Of a DNA stretch of 64,000 bases, positions 25,839 through 38,335 are shown one piece after another. Source of the stretch: Gossypium raimondii (Eukaryota > Streptophyta > Magnoliopsida > Malvales > Malvaceae); the NCBI RefSeq assembly GCF_025698545.1, contig NC_068566.1, positions 4,013,362 to 4,077,361 on the forward strand, in the 5' to 3' direction. Below the pieces are notes generated by a model. It ran no database searches, was not told the origin of the DNA, and saw only the letters and a program-made list of their open reading frames with translations. Numbering within the stretch: the first letter of the stretch is position 1; the number at the start of each line of letters is the position of its first letter. The position numbers were made by a program, and so were the translations under genes.

Positions 25839-26308
25839 GATAAACTACACCTAATATTACTAAACTATTAATAAGCTTACGTTTTGGTCATTCAATTTCA
25901 AAAAGTTATAAAATGGCAATTAAAGTATTCAAAAATTTTTATTAAAGTCACTGAGTTGTTAAAATCGTTATTCTATGGCCTTCTCTGTTCGCACCTCATG
26001 TACTACTCAAAAGCTCTCCTTCTCCCTCTCTAATACAGTCAAGAATATGCAAACCAAAATCTAAACAGCTCTATTTTTTTTATCTTGAACACTGACCGTC
26101 AGATCAACTTAGATTTAAGTTATATTTTTTAACTTGTTGACAGGTACAAATCTACTATACCAATCGTCAAATCATAACTTAGAGCTCACTGACTAAATTT
26201 TAAAATATAAGCTTAAAAACTTAATGATTAATGATATTTTATAACTTTTTAAAATTAAATGATTAAAACATAAATTATTTAATAGTTTAGTATAAGTGTA
26301 TGCTTACC
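25839..26308. mobile_element. Inverted-repeat (fold-back/MULE-like) element
   Basis: The left arm (about 25839-25965, GATAAACTACACC..ACTAAACTATTAA) is the inverted counterpart of the right arm (about 26185-26308, ending ATGCTTACC). The arms are ~120 bp and include TTTTGGTCATT and AAAAAGTTATAAAAT on the left. A related right arm occurs at about 45475-45600. The target duplication is unclear because of A-rich flanks. Confidence 0.6.
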
Positions 26309-28038
26309 GAAAAAAAGAAAAGAGAAAAACTAAAAAATCAATGTCGGTTGGCGGTGATTTATAAGCAAAATAAACTTTGACGGCTGTCTAGTACTTTGTT
26401 CCCTGATTTAACGTTTGCCTGACCTTCCACGTTTTTATGTTTTTTCTTTAATTAATTGTAAATTCCAAAGCTTATAGTTTTAAGTCATATCATCATTTGA
26501 CCCTCCACATTTACTTCTTTTGCTTCATTGAATGCATCTAATTCTGGTTTCTCTATCTTAATTAAGAAAACACTAATTAAGATGTTTTAATTAAGGACGG
26601 TCCATGATTACTTTTATCGATGTTTTAACCACTGATTCAATTTATTATTTTCTTTCAATGTATTAATTAAGGGTTTACGTATTAATTATCATTTAATCAA
26701 AATGAGTAAACTTAAAAACAAGTATTCATATCAATTTTGTGAATAAGTGCTTACTCATTCTTTCTTAAAAATAATATTTTTACTTAAATTTATCATCAAG
26801 TGTTAATTATGGTAAATGATGTATTAATTAACTTAAAAAAAAAGAGTTTTTCAAATTCATAGTGACTCGTTTCCTTTAAAACGATGAACTTAAGTTAGAC
26901 GTTTTTCTCGATATGACCTAACATTTATTTACATATTCATACTTGATATGTAATTTTTTAATTTTTACTCTTTGATATTTAAAAATCCCACCATCAATAC
27001 ATCATATAATATTTAAAAGCATGATTGATGGGACCAAAAGACATTGGATCCAACAGCATGTGGAGATATGAAGAAGCAAATGCATGACTTTAATAAAGAC
27101 AAGCAGACTTTGCATACAATTCTCAATCTCCATTCACATTTGCTTCTTTCATCTGATCCATTATTATTTGTAAATCAAAGCTACATCAATTCCATTAATT
27201 CATATAATTATTATTTTTTAAAATAATAATCTTTGTTATCACCGAACTAAGACTCGAATGGGTTCGAGTCAAATGGGTCAATTTCCATCGATCTCACAGA
27301 TTGAGCCCGTAGGATGGGTACCAATGTTACCTATGTTCTCCTACGAAATCACACATGAGATTGCGCATGAGACTGCATAAACACGTGTTAAGTCTAGGGT
27401 GAGATACATGTTGATATGCATAGAACCTACTACCCAGATAATATAAATAGACAAACACCACCATTCAAGAGAGAGAAAGATAAATACTCAACAATCATAA
27501 ATATTTTAAGTATTTATAATATTATTAGGAACGATGGTTGCATGTTGTTTGATCTATCTATCTCCATTAATCTTGTTTTTCTACCTTTCATATCTAAGTT
27601 ATAACCTCTCCATTGGACTGAAATTTTTATAGTGACTAACAGCTAGCTTAATGTCCATGTCATATCCTCAAATGATTATATAAAGTCTGAAAGTTCCACC
27701 TTTGTTCATATGATAAAGACATGTCACCTCTAGATTTTGAGGAAAAAGGAATTTACCCTTTCCTTTATAAGATATATAGAAAAACAAACATAGTTTTAAA
27801 AATTTTAATTAGATTCCCTAAAATTTTCAAATTCTTATTCATTTCTAATTTTTTTTTTAAAATTAATTAAACTCTTAAAGCTTAATCACATGTTTCACCT
27901 TTAATAATCAAAACGGTTTTTCCTTCGACTTAATATATCATTTGGTATCTAAGTTTGATATTTCTTTTTAATGTGATACTTGTGTAATTTTTTGTCTAAT
28001 TTGATACATGTATTTGACAAAAGTTATATATTTTGATA
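26309..28038. other. AT-rich spacer, nothing recognised
   Basis: AT-rich non-coding sequence. A GGGTTCGAGTCAAATGGG-like segment at about 27258-27275 resembles a Pol III B box, but no A box is placed correctly. There is no supported gene. Confidence 0.4.
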
Positions 28039-28046
28039 GTTAAAGG

Positions 28047-28615
28047 TAGAGGTGTCCATGGGTTGGGCTGGGCCCAACTAAAATTTTAGGCCCGGCCTGA
28101 AAAATGAGCCTAAAATTTTGTCTAAGCCTAGCCCGAATAAAAAATGCTAAAACTTGGGCCCAATTCATATTAATTTTAAAAATATATATAATACATCAAA
28201 AATACTAAAAACATTAAAATAAATATTTCTCAACAAATTGAAAATAATTTTTTTTAAAAATATGTATACTTAAATAACACTAAGATATGTGCAACTTAAT
28301 AAGCAAATACCTCTAAAATAGTAACAAAATTAATAATAAAATAAGAGTTATACAATTTCCAAATAATAACAACAAATTAGTAGCAACATAATTGTGAAAT
28401 AGTAGCAAAATAGTGAAAAAAAAACAACAAAATAATAAAAAAAGCAGTTCCATATTTGGGTCGGGCTGGGCTCGGGCCACAAAAGCATTACCTGAGGCCC
28501 GACCTGTTTTCTAAACGGGCCTTTTTTTTGCCCAACCCATTTTTCAGGCCTATATTTTTACCCAAACCCTCCCACTTTTCGGGTAGGCTCTCGACCTGGC
28601 CCATGGACAAGTCTA
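28047..28615. mobile_element. hAT-type MITE with perfect 8-bp duplication
   Basis: Inverted ends TAGAGGTGTCCATGGG and CCCATGGACAAGTCTA enclose 569 bp of non-coding DNA. GTTAAAGG flanks it on both sides (28039-28046 and 28616-28623). Internal GGGCTGGGCCC / GGCCCGGCC-type words near the left end are mirrored near the right end (GGGCTCGGGCC, CCTGGCCC). Confidence 0.85.
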
Positions 28616-29003
28616 GTTAAAGGTAACAATGTTAACTTTTTAGTGTTTAATTGAAGTTTTAGAGTTGATTTGATGAAAATTTATAGTTAATATTATCATG
28701 TTAGAATTTTTCATGATCTTGTTAATAGAATAAATTTAGTGTTAATTGTGAAATTATTTATTTCGTGTTTAATTTGTTAAATGCGACTTGATTAATTTGA
28801 TTTAATTCAACTTTGATTAATTTGATTTAATTCAAGTTTTAGGGTTGATTCAATGAGAGTTAATTGCTAATGTTATTAACCAATTATGAATTTTCATCAA
28901 ATTAACTCTAAAATTGAATTAAAAACTAAAAAGTTAATAGTATTACCTTTAACTATTAAAATGTATAACTTTTATCAAATATATGTACCATATTAAAGAA
29001 AAT

Positions 29004-29745
29004 GGTAAACTACCAAAATAGTCACTTATGTTTGAAATGTTATGTTTTAGTCACTTACATTAGCATGTTGTAACATTTTAGTCATTGAGTTGTTAACAAT
29101 GGAACGGTAAGCTGACGTGGCACGTTAAATCATTATTTCAAACAAAAATTATAGGCTAAATTATACAATTTGTCCCCATATTTTTTCGTTTTGAGCAATT
29201 TAATTTTTTTTCTTTTATGTTCTTTTAACTTTGTTTTTTCATTCTCTTCTGCTTTTTCCTCTGTATTCCTCATTTCTCCATCTCTTTTAATGTAGTTTTT
29301 CTATGTTTTCCATTTGTTAAAACTAAAGGGGAAGAAGAAAAGGAAAATAAATAAATAAAAAGAAAAACTTAAATTGTTCAAAAAAATAAAAGTATAGGGA
29401 CTAATTTTAACAAATGAAAAACATAGAAAAATTACGTTAAAAGAGATGGAGAAGGGAGGAAAACAAAGGGAGAAGCAGAACAGAATGGAAAATAAAGAAA
29501 AAAAAATTAAAAGAACAAAAAAGAAAAAAAGTTTAAATTGCTCAAAACGAAAAAAATATGGGGACCAATTGTATAAATTAACCTAAAATTTTTGTTTGAA
29601 ATGATGATTTAACGTACCACGTTAGCTTACCTTACACTGTTAATGGCAATCAATGGCTCAGTGACTAAAATGTTACAACATGTTAACATAAGTGACTAAA
29701 ATGTAATATAAAGTAAATAAAAGTGACTATTTTAATATTTTACCC
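29004..29745. mobile_element. Near-palindromic fold-back element (MULE-like)
   Basis: The left arm starts GGTAAACTACCAAAATAGTC and the right arm ends GACTATTTTAATATTTTACC. The inversion continues inward through AAAATTAT.GGCTAAATTATAC, GTCCCCATATTTTTTCG and AAAAGAGATGGAGAA-like words. Each arm is about 320-340 bp with a small loop near 29330-29400, so the whole element is one long hairpin. The flanks AAAGAAAAT and AAAAAATAT roughly agree, as for a 9-bp duplication. The ends match those of the element at 55426-56476. Confidence 0.75.
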
Positions 29746-31832
29746 TAAAAAATATCAAACTTACGTATTAGTCCTTCCCTTCACCTATTTTTTGGGTGAC
29801 CCAAGAACCATATTGGTATTTGATGATAGGCAAATGGCACTAGACACAATTTTCTTATATGGGACCCTATTCATGTCCCAGTATCCTCACAAAATTCTCA
29901 ATATTTGGTCCTTTTTCTTTTCTTAGAGATTGGCCTTTGTCTCGAGCCTACAACTTGTTTATTTTTTCAATTAATTTTCCAATATGAGAATAATTTATGT
30001 ATGCAGATCAAGGTAGTTAAAGTCAACCATTTCAACTATTGGTCTCTCCTCTTTAAAAATTTTAGATAGATCTTCATCCTATTCTGTAACACATTTACCC
30101 AATTAAAAATTATCTCCTATATCCTTGGTCAATAATACAAACTGAAACTCTGGAGGAACATGCATGCCCAAAAATTGAATGTCTGGTCCTGTTTTCTTTA
30201 TCATGTTTTACTCTCTTTTTTCTTTTTAATTATTTTTTTAATGTTCTAATTGATAGTGGAAGTGATAACAATGTCGCCCATTTCTTGCTCTTGCGAGGAA
30301 TCTTAGTTGGCAGTGTAATGTGTATGCCATTATTCTAGTGATAGGAGCTACGTTGACGGTACAAAACAAATGTATATAGAGATTTTGAAGGGATGTAATT
30401 GAATTTAAACAATCTTGTAGTTGAAGAACTCTGAGGCTTTTCCTGGTTTGACTTTACAGCTTGGTTGCTAATTGCAAGCTCAAATAGTATATTCAAAACA
30501 TATGGATGAAATTGTAAATGTAGACAGTTTGAATTTAACGCATTAAAAAAATTAGCCCTCCACATTGTCTTTTTTTTTTAAATGTCAAATTTAAATTATA
30601 TATGCAGTATGTACACACATATTTACGATTTGATCTATATGTTTTAAATAGCGACTTGTCATATCCAAACTACCATTTAATTCACAAAATTGATAACTAA
30701 GTTGATGGATGTTGGACAAAACACGTTAGCGAATACATATTTTAATATAAATAAACAAATATTTATATATAAATTAAATTAAATAATTTATATTTAAATG
30801 ATCAAATACGAAAAATCAATAAATAACATAACGAAAACCAAAAATTGAAAAGAAGAATCGAGTTTTACTAGATGTTGAGACATGTTTTACACAGTTTCCT
30901 TAAGACAGATTCAGCCGCTCCTACGATACTTAGAGAAACGTTGGTCAACTGTCTCCCAGGATATAACAATACAATGATCGAAGCAGTAACACCTCTACAG
31001 TGATCAACGAACAAACATTGCATTTTTCTATCACCGAAACGTTGGAATATACAGAGAGGAAAAGAGAAAATTTTGGAGAGCAAAATAAACTTGGTGTGAG
31101 AGAGTGTGATTGTCAAAAAAAACTGAAGAATTCTTAGGCTTTTATAGGCATTCAATATAGAGGAATTTTAGAAATATTCATGAATAAGGATAAAAAATCT
31201 ACATTAATAAACAATTAAATCAATTTGATTAAAATCAAATCACACGGATTGAAGAAATCAAATAAAATTAGGATATACATCTTTTTAAATCAAATTTTGT
31301 ATTGGCTTAACATTTTGTATCGCCCGCATCGTGTAGGTGCGCACTTCAACCCTAATAGGTTTGGACCTCCGTGCACAAGACAATGTTTCAAACTTAATCA
31401 TTTAATTATATTTAAAGTGGGTTCTCATATATATACACATCTCACACTTGATATTTAACCATTGTGTGATCTAAGCTTTTCTTTTCCTCAACAAATATTC
31501 ACAAGTTGATTACTTTGAGCATCAATTTCTCATTCATCACTCAACCATTTTGAGCATATGATATATCGTTGTAAAGGTCTCATGGAGTAGAATATAAAAC
31601 CATAATTTTATAATTGAACTCTCCACCTTTACCAATCAAGATTATGCCTCAAAATTTCCAAAAAATTACAATTTTTCCAACAATGGAATGACCTAATTGA
31701 TTATACCAAAATGTATAGGGAGAAAATTTTATACCACCAGGATTCATCATCTGTCATTATTATTTTTCTTTAATTAAATTGAAATTTGTTAATAAAGACA
31801 TAAATCAATAAAATTAAATTCTTTTATAGAAA
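29746..31832. other. Non-coding spacer, possible decayed retroelement
   Basis: AT-rich sequence. The part from about 30850 to 31480 has moderate GC and a GCATCGTGTAGGTGCGCAC segment near 31326, giving a retroelement-like look, but I found no ends or coding domains. Confidence 0.35.
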
Positions 31833-34100
31833 TGTAACGACCCGATAATTAGAGGTGTCAAAAGTGTATTTTCGGACTGTTTTTGTAAATTGGACTTGTA
31901 AGTATTTTTAATAAATATTTACGAAGCTAGTTGTGTAGTTAATTAGGTTTTGGTTAAGTGAATTTGCATGAATTAAGAGTAATTAAGTATAAGGACTAAA
32001 TTGCATATAAGGTAAAAGTTGAATTATAGATTAAAAAATTAAAGGGACTAAAGAATCAATTATGTCATTGTTCTTTAATGAGGTCATAAAGTGTAAAATT
32101 ATTATTATATATATTATTAATAAATTAAAGCTAAAATATATATTATAATATGTTTTACTTAATATTTAAATAAATATATATTATAGTAATAAAAGAAATA
32201 AAGAAAGACAAAAGCAAAACGAAACAAAAGAAAGAAAAAGAAAAGAGAAAGAAAGAAGAACATACAGCTTAGGGTTTTAAAATTTCAAGTTCAATTGGTT
32301 AGTCAATTTAGTCTAATTTTCTTGTAACCTTTATGTTTTTGGAATCTCGTGTTAAGTATTACCCGATCCATGTCGAAATTTTAACAATTATTGAGTTTTT
32401 AAGTGTTGTTAATATTGAATAATTTTAGTTTTAGAGATTAAATTGATAGATTTTAAGTTAGAAATGAAAAGGATTAAATTGTAGAATGAATTGTAAATTT
32501 TGAGTAATAGGGACTAAATTGTGAAAAAATCAAAATTTAGGAATTTAAGTGAAAAATAGGGAGTTAAATTTAGTTTAAAGTGGAAATTGTATGAAAATAT
32601 AGAATTAATTGTGAAGAATAAAAATTAGTCTCGGTTTAGGCACTAAATTAGAATTTAGGCAAATATTGAATAAAATTGAAATATTCAATATGAAATTGAA
32701 TTGTGTTGTATTGATGAATTTTAATTGTTTTAATTCTGTAGCTAACGCCGTACCAGAATCCTCAACTAAAAAAGGGAAAGATAAAGTTAACGTGGAATAG
32801 CTTGAAATTCTTGGTTTGTATTTTTATAATTCGAAACTAGTTATTAATTGTTGTATTTTTTATTTAATGCATATGGTAAGTGTTGAGGCGAGTATTTGAC
32901 ACTTTGATATTGAATTGAATTAAAAGTTGATTGAATGGATTGAATTGATATATATTATGAATATATTGATTATTTGAATTGAAATGAATATATATGTGCA
33001 AATATGATAATTGAATATTGGTTGTATTTGGAAAGTGAAATTAAACCCTATTAACTGTATCGGGCTGAGTCGGATATAGATGGCATGCCATAGGATTGGA
33101 AGAGTTTAGAGATTTCTTCAACTTTGAGTCGATGAGGCACTGGGTGCCAATTTACTTCGGTTTAACCGATGAGACACTGGGTGCCAAATTTATATAGCGT
33201 TGGGCGCAGTTATTACTTCAGATTTATCTGATGAGGCACTGGTGCCAAACTGGTGTGTTGGTTGGATCCGTGTATCCGTTCGAGTCCGAGTCGTGTTAAT
33301 AGGGGTAATTAAATAAAATAGTACTATGATTGATATTAGATGATATTGTATGTGACATGAATTACGTATTCATGAATTGGATATGGATTGAAAAATATTG
33401 TTGTTTAAATGATATATATTAAATTGTGAAAAGCTATTATACAGCAAGCAATGAGATTTGAGAATGATATGAAATGATGTATTTATAAATTGAATATTGA
33501 ATGGCTAATGCCATTGTATGAATAAATGTGGTCTTAAATATTCAAATGTGCTTATAATTAAAATATGCATATTATATTATCTTGTCTTTAAATATTCGGA
33601 TTATAGAAATACCACTGAGTTTTACTCAGCGTACAGTTTTGTTTTCCGTGCGCAGGTTAGGTACTTCAATTTTGATCGCCGATTTAGCATCCAACAACGC
33701 TCCCGAACTCAAATGTGGTGATGATTACTCTTTTGCGTCGGCATCTACCTAGGCTATCTAGATAATAGTTATTTTGCAGATTGGATGTAAATGAGATTAT
33801 AAGTTTAATATTGGTTGGTTTTATACATATAAATATATGTTTATTTTTGAAGCCACATTATGGCATGGTAAATTGAACTAAATCTAGATAGGTGCATGTG
33901 AATTTAATTCTATGTTTAAGTGCTCATGAACTAGGCAAATTGATTTGGATTTGGTATGTTTATAATTTGGATTAAAATGATGCTTTGATGACTTGTTTTG
34001 ATGATACAAAATGTTTGAGAATTTTGCATGTTTGATCGATAAACTTCGGTAATGCTTTGAAACCCTATTTCGGCGACCGATATGGGTTAGAGGTGTTACA
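31833..34100 (+). mobile_element. Solo LTR, TGTAACA-type, with AGAAA duplication
   Basis: It starts TGTAACGACCCGATAATTAG and ends ATGGGTTAGAGGTGTTACA. AGAAA flanks it at 31828-31832 and 34101-34105. It is 2,268 bp, non-coding, and in the same superfamily and orientation as the LTRs at 12460 and 15897. It contains a short internal repeat at 33127-33260. Confidence 0.87.
33127..33260. repeat. Imperfect tandem repeat GATGAGGCACTGGGTGCCAA inside LTR
   Basis: Three copies of GATGAGGCACTGGGTGCCAA (or GAGACACTGGGTGCCAA / GAGGCACTGGTGCCAA) alternate with TTTACTTCGGTTTAACC-like linkers at uneven spacing. The CACTGG(G)TGCC core is a short palindrome. Confidence 0.65.
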
Positions 34101-34105
34101 AGAAA

Positions 34106-36771
34106 ACTCATGTTTTTTAAGAATGATTTTATCTCTAATTAATTTTATTAATATGAGAAAAATAATAAATAAAAAAGAGCTTAATTTTTGTAGAATACTC
34201 AAATGAAGAAGTTAAATTCTTCAAGAACTCTCTTTTACTCGACCGACTCGCACTATAAAAAGGGGTCACCTCTAAACCATTCAACACACATCACCAGTTC
34301 AAGAAGTCCAGAAATTTTCTGCAAAAGTATCTGAAGAAACTCAAGAACTTGAAGAAAATTTGAAGAATGATGCATCAGTTCGATTCAACTAAAGGAAGGA
34401 GGTTAGAACCTATTTCAAGAGCAAGCCATCATGGCACTTGAAGCAGGTTCAACCATCCAAAATCAAGTCTTGACGACCTTTGGATCTAAACTCTCCCTAA
34501 ACCCATTTTTAAGATCAAGTCTTGACAACCCTTGAAGCGAATATTATTAATTTACGATTAAGTCTCGATGACCCTTGAAGCAAACCACATCTTTCAAAGA
34601 TCAAGTCTAAACAACCATTAAATTGAAACTCCATCAAAGAGAATAGTCAGAGGATTTTTATCTGTATTAAAGAAATTTAAGATGTTGTAATCTTTTCAAA
34701 GTAAGAAGTATAATTTGACTCTAGATTTTTAAAATCAATTTACGACTCCTAATTTATGCATTAAATTTTTTGACACATCCAGTAGAACAATCTCTATCCA
34801 TCTCCTCTAAAAAGTTGAAGTTGAAAGTTTAATTATATATCGTGCCTATATTTGTGACATTTTGATTATTTTCAATATTTTCTTTTATCTTTCATGCTTT
34901 TTAGCCCAAAATTTAATTTTTAGCTCTAAATTTATTTATTTGAAATTTAATATTAAATATATAGTGATATTTTAAAAATTTTAATTCGATTTTGTGAAGT
35001 GAAATAATAAATTAGCGTAGGTGAGCTGACAAATGACTTATATTTGAGAATTCAATGAGAAGTGAGAACCCAGCCTAAAGTCCCACATCGAACATTGTAA
35101 CTTCTAGCATAAAAAGAGTGAATCCATTGAATTTTCAGCTTTAATTTGGAAACCATTTGTTTACATCGGGTTTTGTTATTTCTGCATAAGCTATGTATAC
35201 TGTAATAATGGACCACAAAGGTCAAACCCCAAAAAAAGGGAGTCAAAAACAGCCGCTGAATACCATTCCCATTCAACTTTTTCATTTACCCATTGAAATC
35301 GTAGTAACCAAAAGTACCTTTTAGTTTTTAGGTCAAACTAACCCAACTAGTAGTGGAATTAGGCAAAATGTTTAGGTTTATTATTAGTATTCTTTTCATT
35401 TATCTGACAATTCCAAAAATGTTTAAGAGTTCCCTAAAATGAATTTTTTTTATTTAAGTATTTTATAATTTATAAAATTTTAAATTAGTAATGGTAAAAT
35501 TACATTTTATCATTTCAAAAATAATAAAATTTTAATTTAATCCTTTAAAAGTTATAAATATGTAAAGTATTATAATAATAAAATTATATTTTATTATCAT
35601 AAAATATACAATTTAATTTCGACTACTTCAAAAATATTTTCTAACACCAATATTATCAATGTCCAAACAATTTAGATGAAGGTTTGGTTTTCCTAAGTAA
35701 AAATGTAGGACTGTCTTCTTCTGTCCCTTTCAAAAGGGTATTAATTATCAACCCTAATAAGAAAGGTGGTTGGTTCTTTGGCTTATTCTGAGCAATTTTC
35801 CTTTTTCTTTTCTTTTTCAACCCAAAAATCAGTCAAAATTTTGCACTATGTAAGGAATGGAAGATGATCTGTGATGTAAAAGTCGTCGCCTAAACTCCAA
35901 AGCACCGTAGTTAAATTACATTATTCAACTTGAAGGATTATTAGTACTCTTTTTTTTTACTTAAATACGAGGTGGATCTTTTCCTAATAATTTGACCCAC
36001 GTTAGATTTACAAATTCACATTTAATGTTTAAGTTGACAATCAGACTCATGGAGAGATATAATTGATAGGGTTGAAGCTACAAATTTTATAGTCGGAGGG
36101 GAAAATTAAATTGTAAAATTTTGGGGGCTTAAACAAAATTTTCACCATTTTATTAACTATAAAATTACAAATGTTGAGGACCTAAAAGACAATTTCACCA
36201 AATTAAAGGGATTGAAGCCGTTACCTACCCCTTGTTGATTCATACAATGGTGACACTTCAAGGTCATAACCGGATCGTTTTAAAATTTTACAAACCAATT
36301 TAGAATATGCAGAATAGTGGGAGAATGCCTAGTGAATTAACCTTTATTTTAACAATTATTTTTTACCCCTAAAACAATACTTCAATTCCTAGATTGATCC
36401 CTAAATTTTTTTGGGTCAAATTTAGACGCTAAACCCTCAATTCATCAAAAAACGATATCATGACGATTAATACTTTATTATGAGATGCTGTATGATACAT
36501 TTGAAATCATCTGACTTAAAACACTTTAAGGACCAATATAGGAATTGAAGAATGGTTTAGGGGCTAATTTACAATAAAACCATATTTTTACTGACAGAGT
36601 GAGATAGTGAAGCAATATAAGAAGCGAGGGGGACAGTGCGAAAACCGCGTTTAATAGTGTAATTAAAGCATACATTTTTGGTTTTTCATTACCTTTTTTA
36701 ACAATTTTCACTTTAGTACCATGTGAGTGTGACCTCATCTTTTTCCCACTTTTCAATTAAAGTCCCTCACC
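34106..36771. other. Non-coding spacer with LTR-like segment
   Basis: Around 34200-34700 a promoter-like CACTATAAAAAGGGG (near 34251) precedes a leader-like, AAG-rich segment and four degenerate copies of GATCAAGTCTTGACGACCC (34461-34610). This resembles the promoter part of a retroelement LTR, but ends are not defined. The rest is AT-rich without genes. GTCCCACATCG at 35080-35090 is discussed under rejected items. Confidence 0.4.
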
Positions 36772-36780
36772 TATATATAA
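36772..36780 (+). promoter_or_regulatory. TATA box of the repeat-rich membrane protein gene
   Basis: TATATATAA lies ~155 bases before the chosen start codon at 36934. A CT-rich leader follows from about 36790 (TTTTTTCTCTTTTATCTCTTC), typical of a plant 5' UTR. Confidence 0.6.
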
Positions 36781-36933
36781 ACACTTATTTTATTTTTTCT
36801 CTTTTATCTCTTCTTTATTTTTTCTTAGTTCAATACTTTTAGATCCAATCCAAAGCCTTAAAAGAAAAAAAATCATTGGATCTTTTTTTTGATCTTTCAA
36901 AGGCATAGAGAGAGCTCTCAGTTTTCACCAACA

Positions 36934-38274
36934 ATGGCTCCACTATTGTACTTCAGTTTCCGTAAGGTACTTTTGCTTTACCTTGCTTTCTTTATGTTGA
37001 TTTCGTTGCTGGTTTGTACCTCCATTGTTGATAGCCACGAGCTTCGAACCACTCGGTTTGGTGGCGGTGGAAGAAGATTGTTGGAGCTCGAAGAAGAAGA
37101 TGAACAGTTGGTGTTGAAGAAGAAAAGCTCCAATTTTTCCAACAAGAAGAACCAAACCAAGCTTGTTAAACCATCAAATGTATCCACCAAGAACCAAACC
37201 AAGCTGGTTAAATCAGTGAATGTATCGACCAAGAACCAAACCAAGCTCGTTAAATCATTGGATGTATCAACCAAAACGTCGAATTTGTCGGCCAAGAACC
37301 AAACCAAGGTTTTGAAACCGACCAACTCGACCAAAACTGCAAAGCCAACGGTGTCGAGTCCCATTCCCAAGAAGCTTAATTCAACTTCCAAGGTGAAGAA
37401 ACTGAATTCCACAACACCAAAAGCTTCGGATCTGCTCAAATTAAGCTCTCCCAAGAACAAACCAACCACGAAAACACCGGTTCAATCTTCAAAACCTGAA
37501 AAGAAACCGACAACAACCCAGATTCAGAAACAACAAAAGAAGCAACCCAGTTGGGTAGACGACGATGATGAATCGGATTTAGTGTCGGAGTTCCGGGATC
37601 TACCGGCTAAGTTCCAGCAAACACTTATACCGGACTTGGAGAAAATCTCGACAACCTCGAAAGTTTACATCAACAAATACAACAAAGAGTTCACCAAACA
37701 GTTCAAACCATATGTCGGCAACAAACATGCTCCCACCATTGCTACTGTAATCTCTTGTGCTTTCCTTTTAATCCCGTTACTATTAGTTTCCCTCATTTTT
37801 AACCGCATCAAAGCTTATTTTTCACTCCAAAAGATTCTCATCTTCATCCAAGTTTACCTCTCGATTTACTTTTCAATCCTTTGCCTTACCTCCCTCGTCA
37901 CTGGACTTGAGCCGCTTAAGTTCTTTTACGCCACTTCGCCGTCGACCTACGTGTGTTTACAAGTGCTTCAAACGCTTGGGTACGTGCTTTACTTGTTGCT
38001 GCTGTTGATGTATTTGATACTGGTTTTCTCGACGGAGTCGGGTCTCGGATCCAAGATGTTGGGTTTGGGTCAGATATTCGTGGGGTTTGCCGTCGGGTTG
38101 CATTACTACGTGGCGGTGTTTCATAGAGTGGTTTTGCATCAACCGCCGAAGACTAATTGGAAGGTCCATGGGATGTACGCCACGTTTTTCCTTGTGATTT
38201 GTTTGTTTGCTGGTGTTGATAGGAGAAAGAAGGCTTACTTGGAAGAAGGCGGTGAAGAGGGGAAGAAAAATTAA
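36934..38274 (+). CDS. Unrecognised plant multi-pass membrane protein with 14-residue N-glycosylation repeat
   Basis: Single-exon gene, 446 residues from the Met in ACAATGG context. An upstream in-frame ATG at 36889 would add 15 polar residues in front of the hydrophobic leader, so I prefer 36934. Residues 1-30 (MAPLLYFSFRKVLLLYLAFF...) form a signal peptide or anchor. Residues 31-70 are charged. Residues 73-114 are three copies of NQTKLVKPSNVSTK with small changes, then degenerate copies to about 135. Each copy carries NQT and usually NVS sequons, so a glycosylated lumenal or outer face is likely. A Lys/Ser/Thr/Pro-rich stretch, an acidic patch (SWVDDDDESDLV) and an amphipathic region (DLEKISTTSKVYINKYN) follow. 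The C-terminal half has about five transmembrane helices, with the tail RRKKAYLEEGGEEGKKN. I do not recognise a named family and assign no function. Confidence 0.85.
   Translation: MAPLLYFSFRKVLLLYLAFFMLISLLVCTSIVDSHELRTTRFGGGGRRLLELEEEDEQLVLKKKSSNFSNKKNQTKLVKPSNVSTKNQTKLVKSVNVSTKNQTKLVKSLDVSTKTSNLSAKNQTKVLKPTNSTKTAKPTVSSPIPKKLNSTSKVKKLNSTTPKASDLLKLSSPKNKPTTKTPVQSSKPEKKPTTTQIQKQQKKQPSWVDDDDESDLVSEFRDLPAKFQQTLIPDLEKISTTSKVYINKYNKEFTKQFKPYVGNKHAPTIATVISCAFLLIPLLLVSLIFNRIKAYFSLQKILIFIQVYLSIYFSILCLTSLVTGLEPLKFFYATSPSTYVCLQVLQTLGYVLYLLLLLMYLILVFSTESGLGSKMLGLGQIFVGFAVGLHYYVAVFHRVVLHQPPKTNWKVHGMYATFFLVICLFAGVDRRKKAYLEEGGEEGKKN
37150..37275 (+). repeat. 42-bp coding tandem repeat (3 copies plus degenerate)
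   Basis: Three in-frame 42-base units encode the 14-residue repeat beginning NQTKLVK. A partial fourth and fifth lie downstream to about 37340. The DNA copies are very similar (AACCAAACCAAGCT.GTTAAA), which suggests recent expansion. Confidence 0.85.
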
Positions 38275-38335
38275 TTAATTAATTAATTAATTAAAGATTT
38301 TTTGGGGGAGTACATTATTATTATTATTATTAAAT
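38270..38335. repeat. (TTAA)n and (ATT)n microsatellites in the 3' UTR
   Basis: TTAATTAATTAA runs start at the stop codon and continue to about 38294. An ATT trinucleotide run follows at about 38316-38333. Confidence 0.75.

Noticed and set aside
35080..35090. GTCCCACATCG, identical to the upstream element of plant snRNA genes, with an ATAAAAAG about 20 bases downstream
   Set aside because: No U1-U6, U12 or U3 sequence that I know follows within 300 bases, and the same word also occurs in plant retroelements. Without an RNA product it is not a supportable snRNA gene.
36978..37469. Minus-strand open frame of 163 codons opposite the membrane protein gene
   Set aside because: It mirrors the coding repeat on the other strand, has no own start context or family match, and is a shadow of the real gene.
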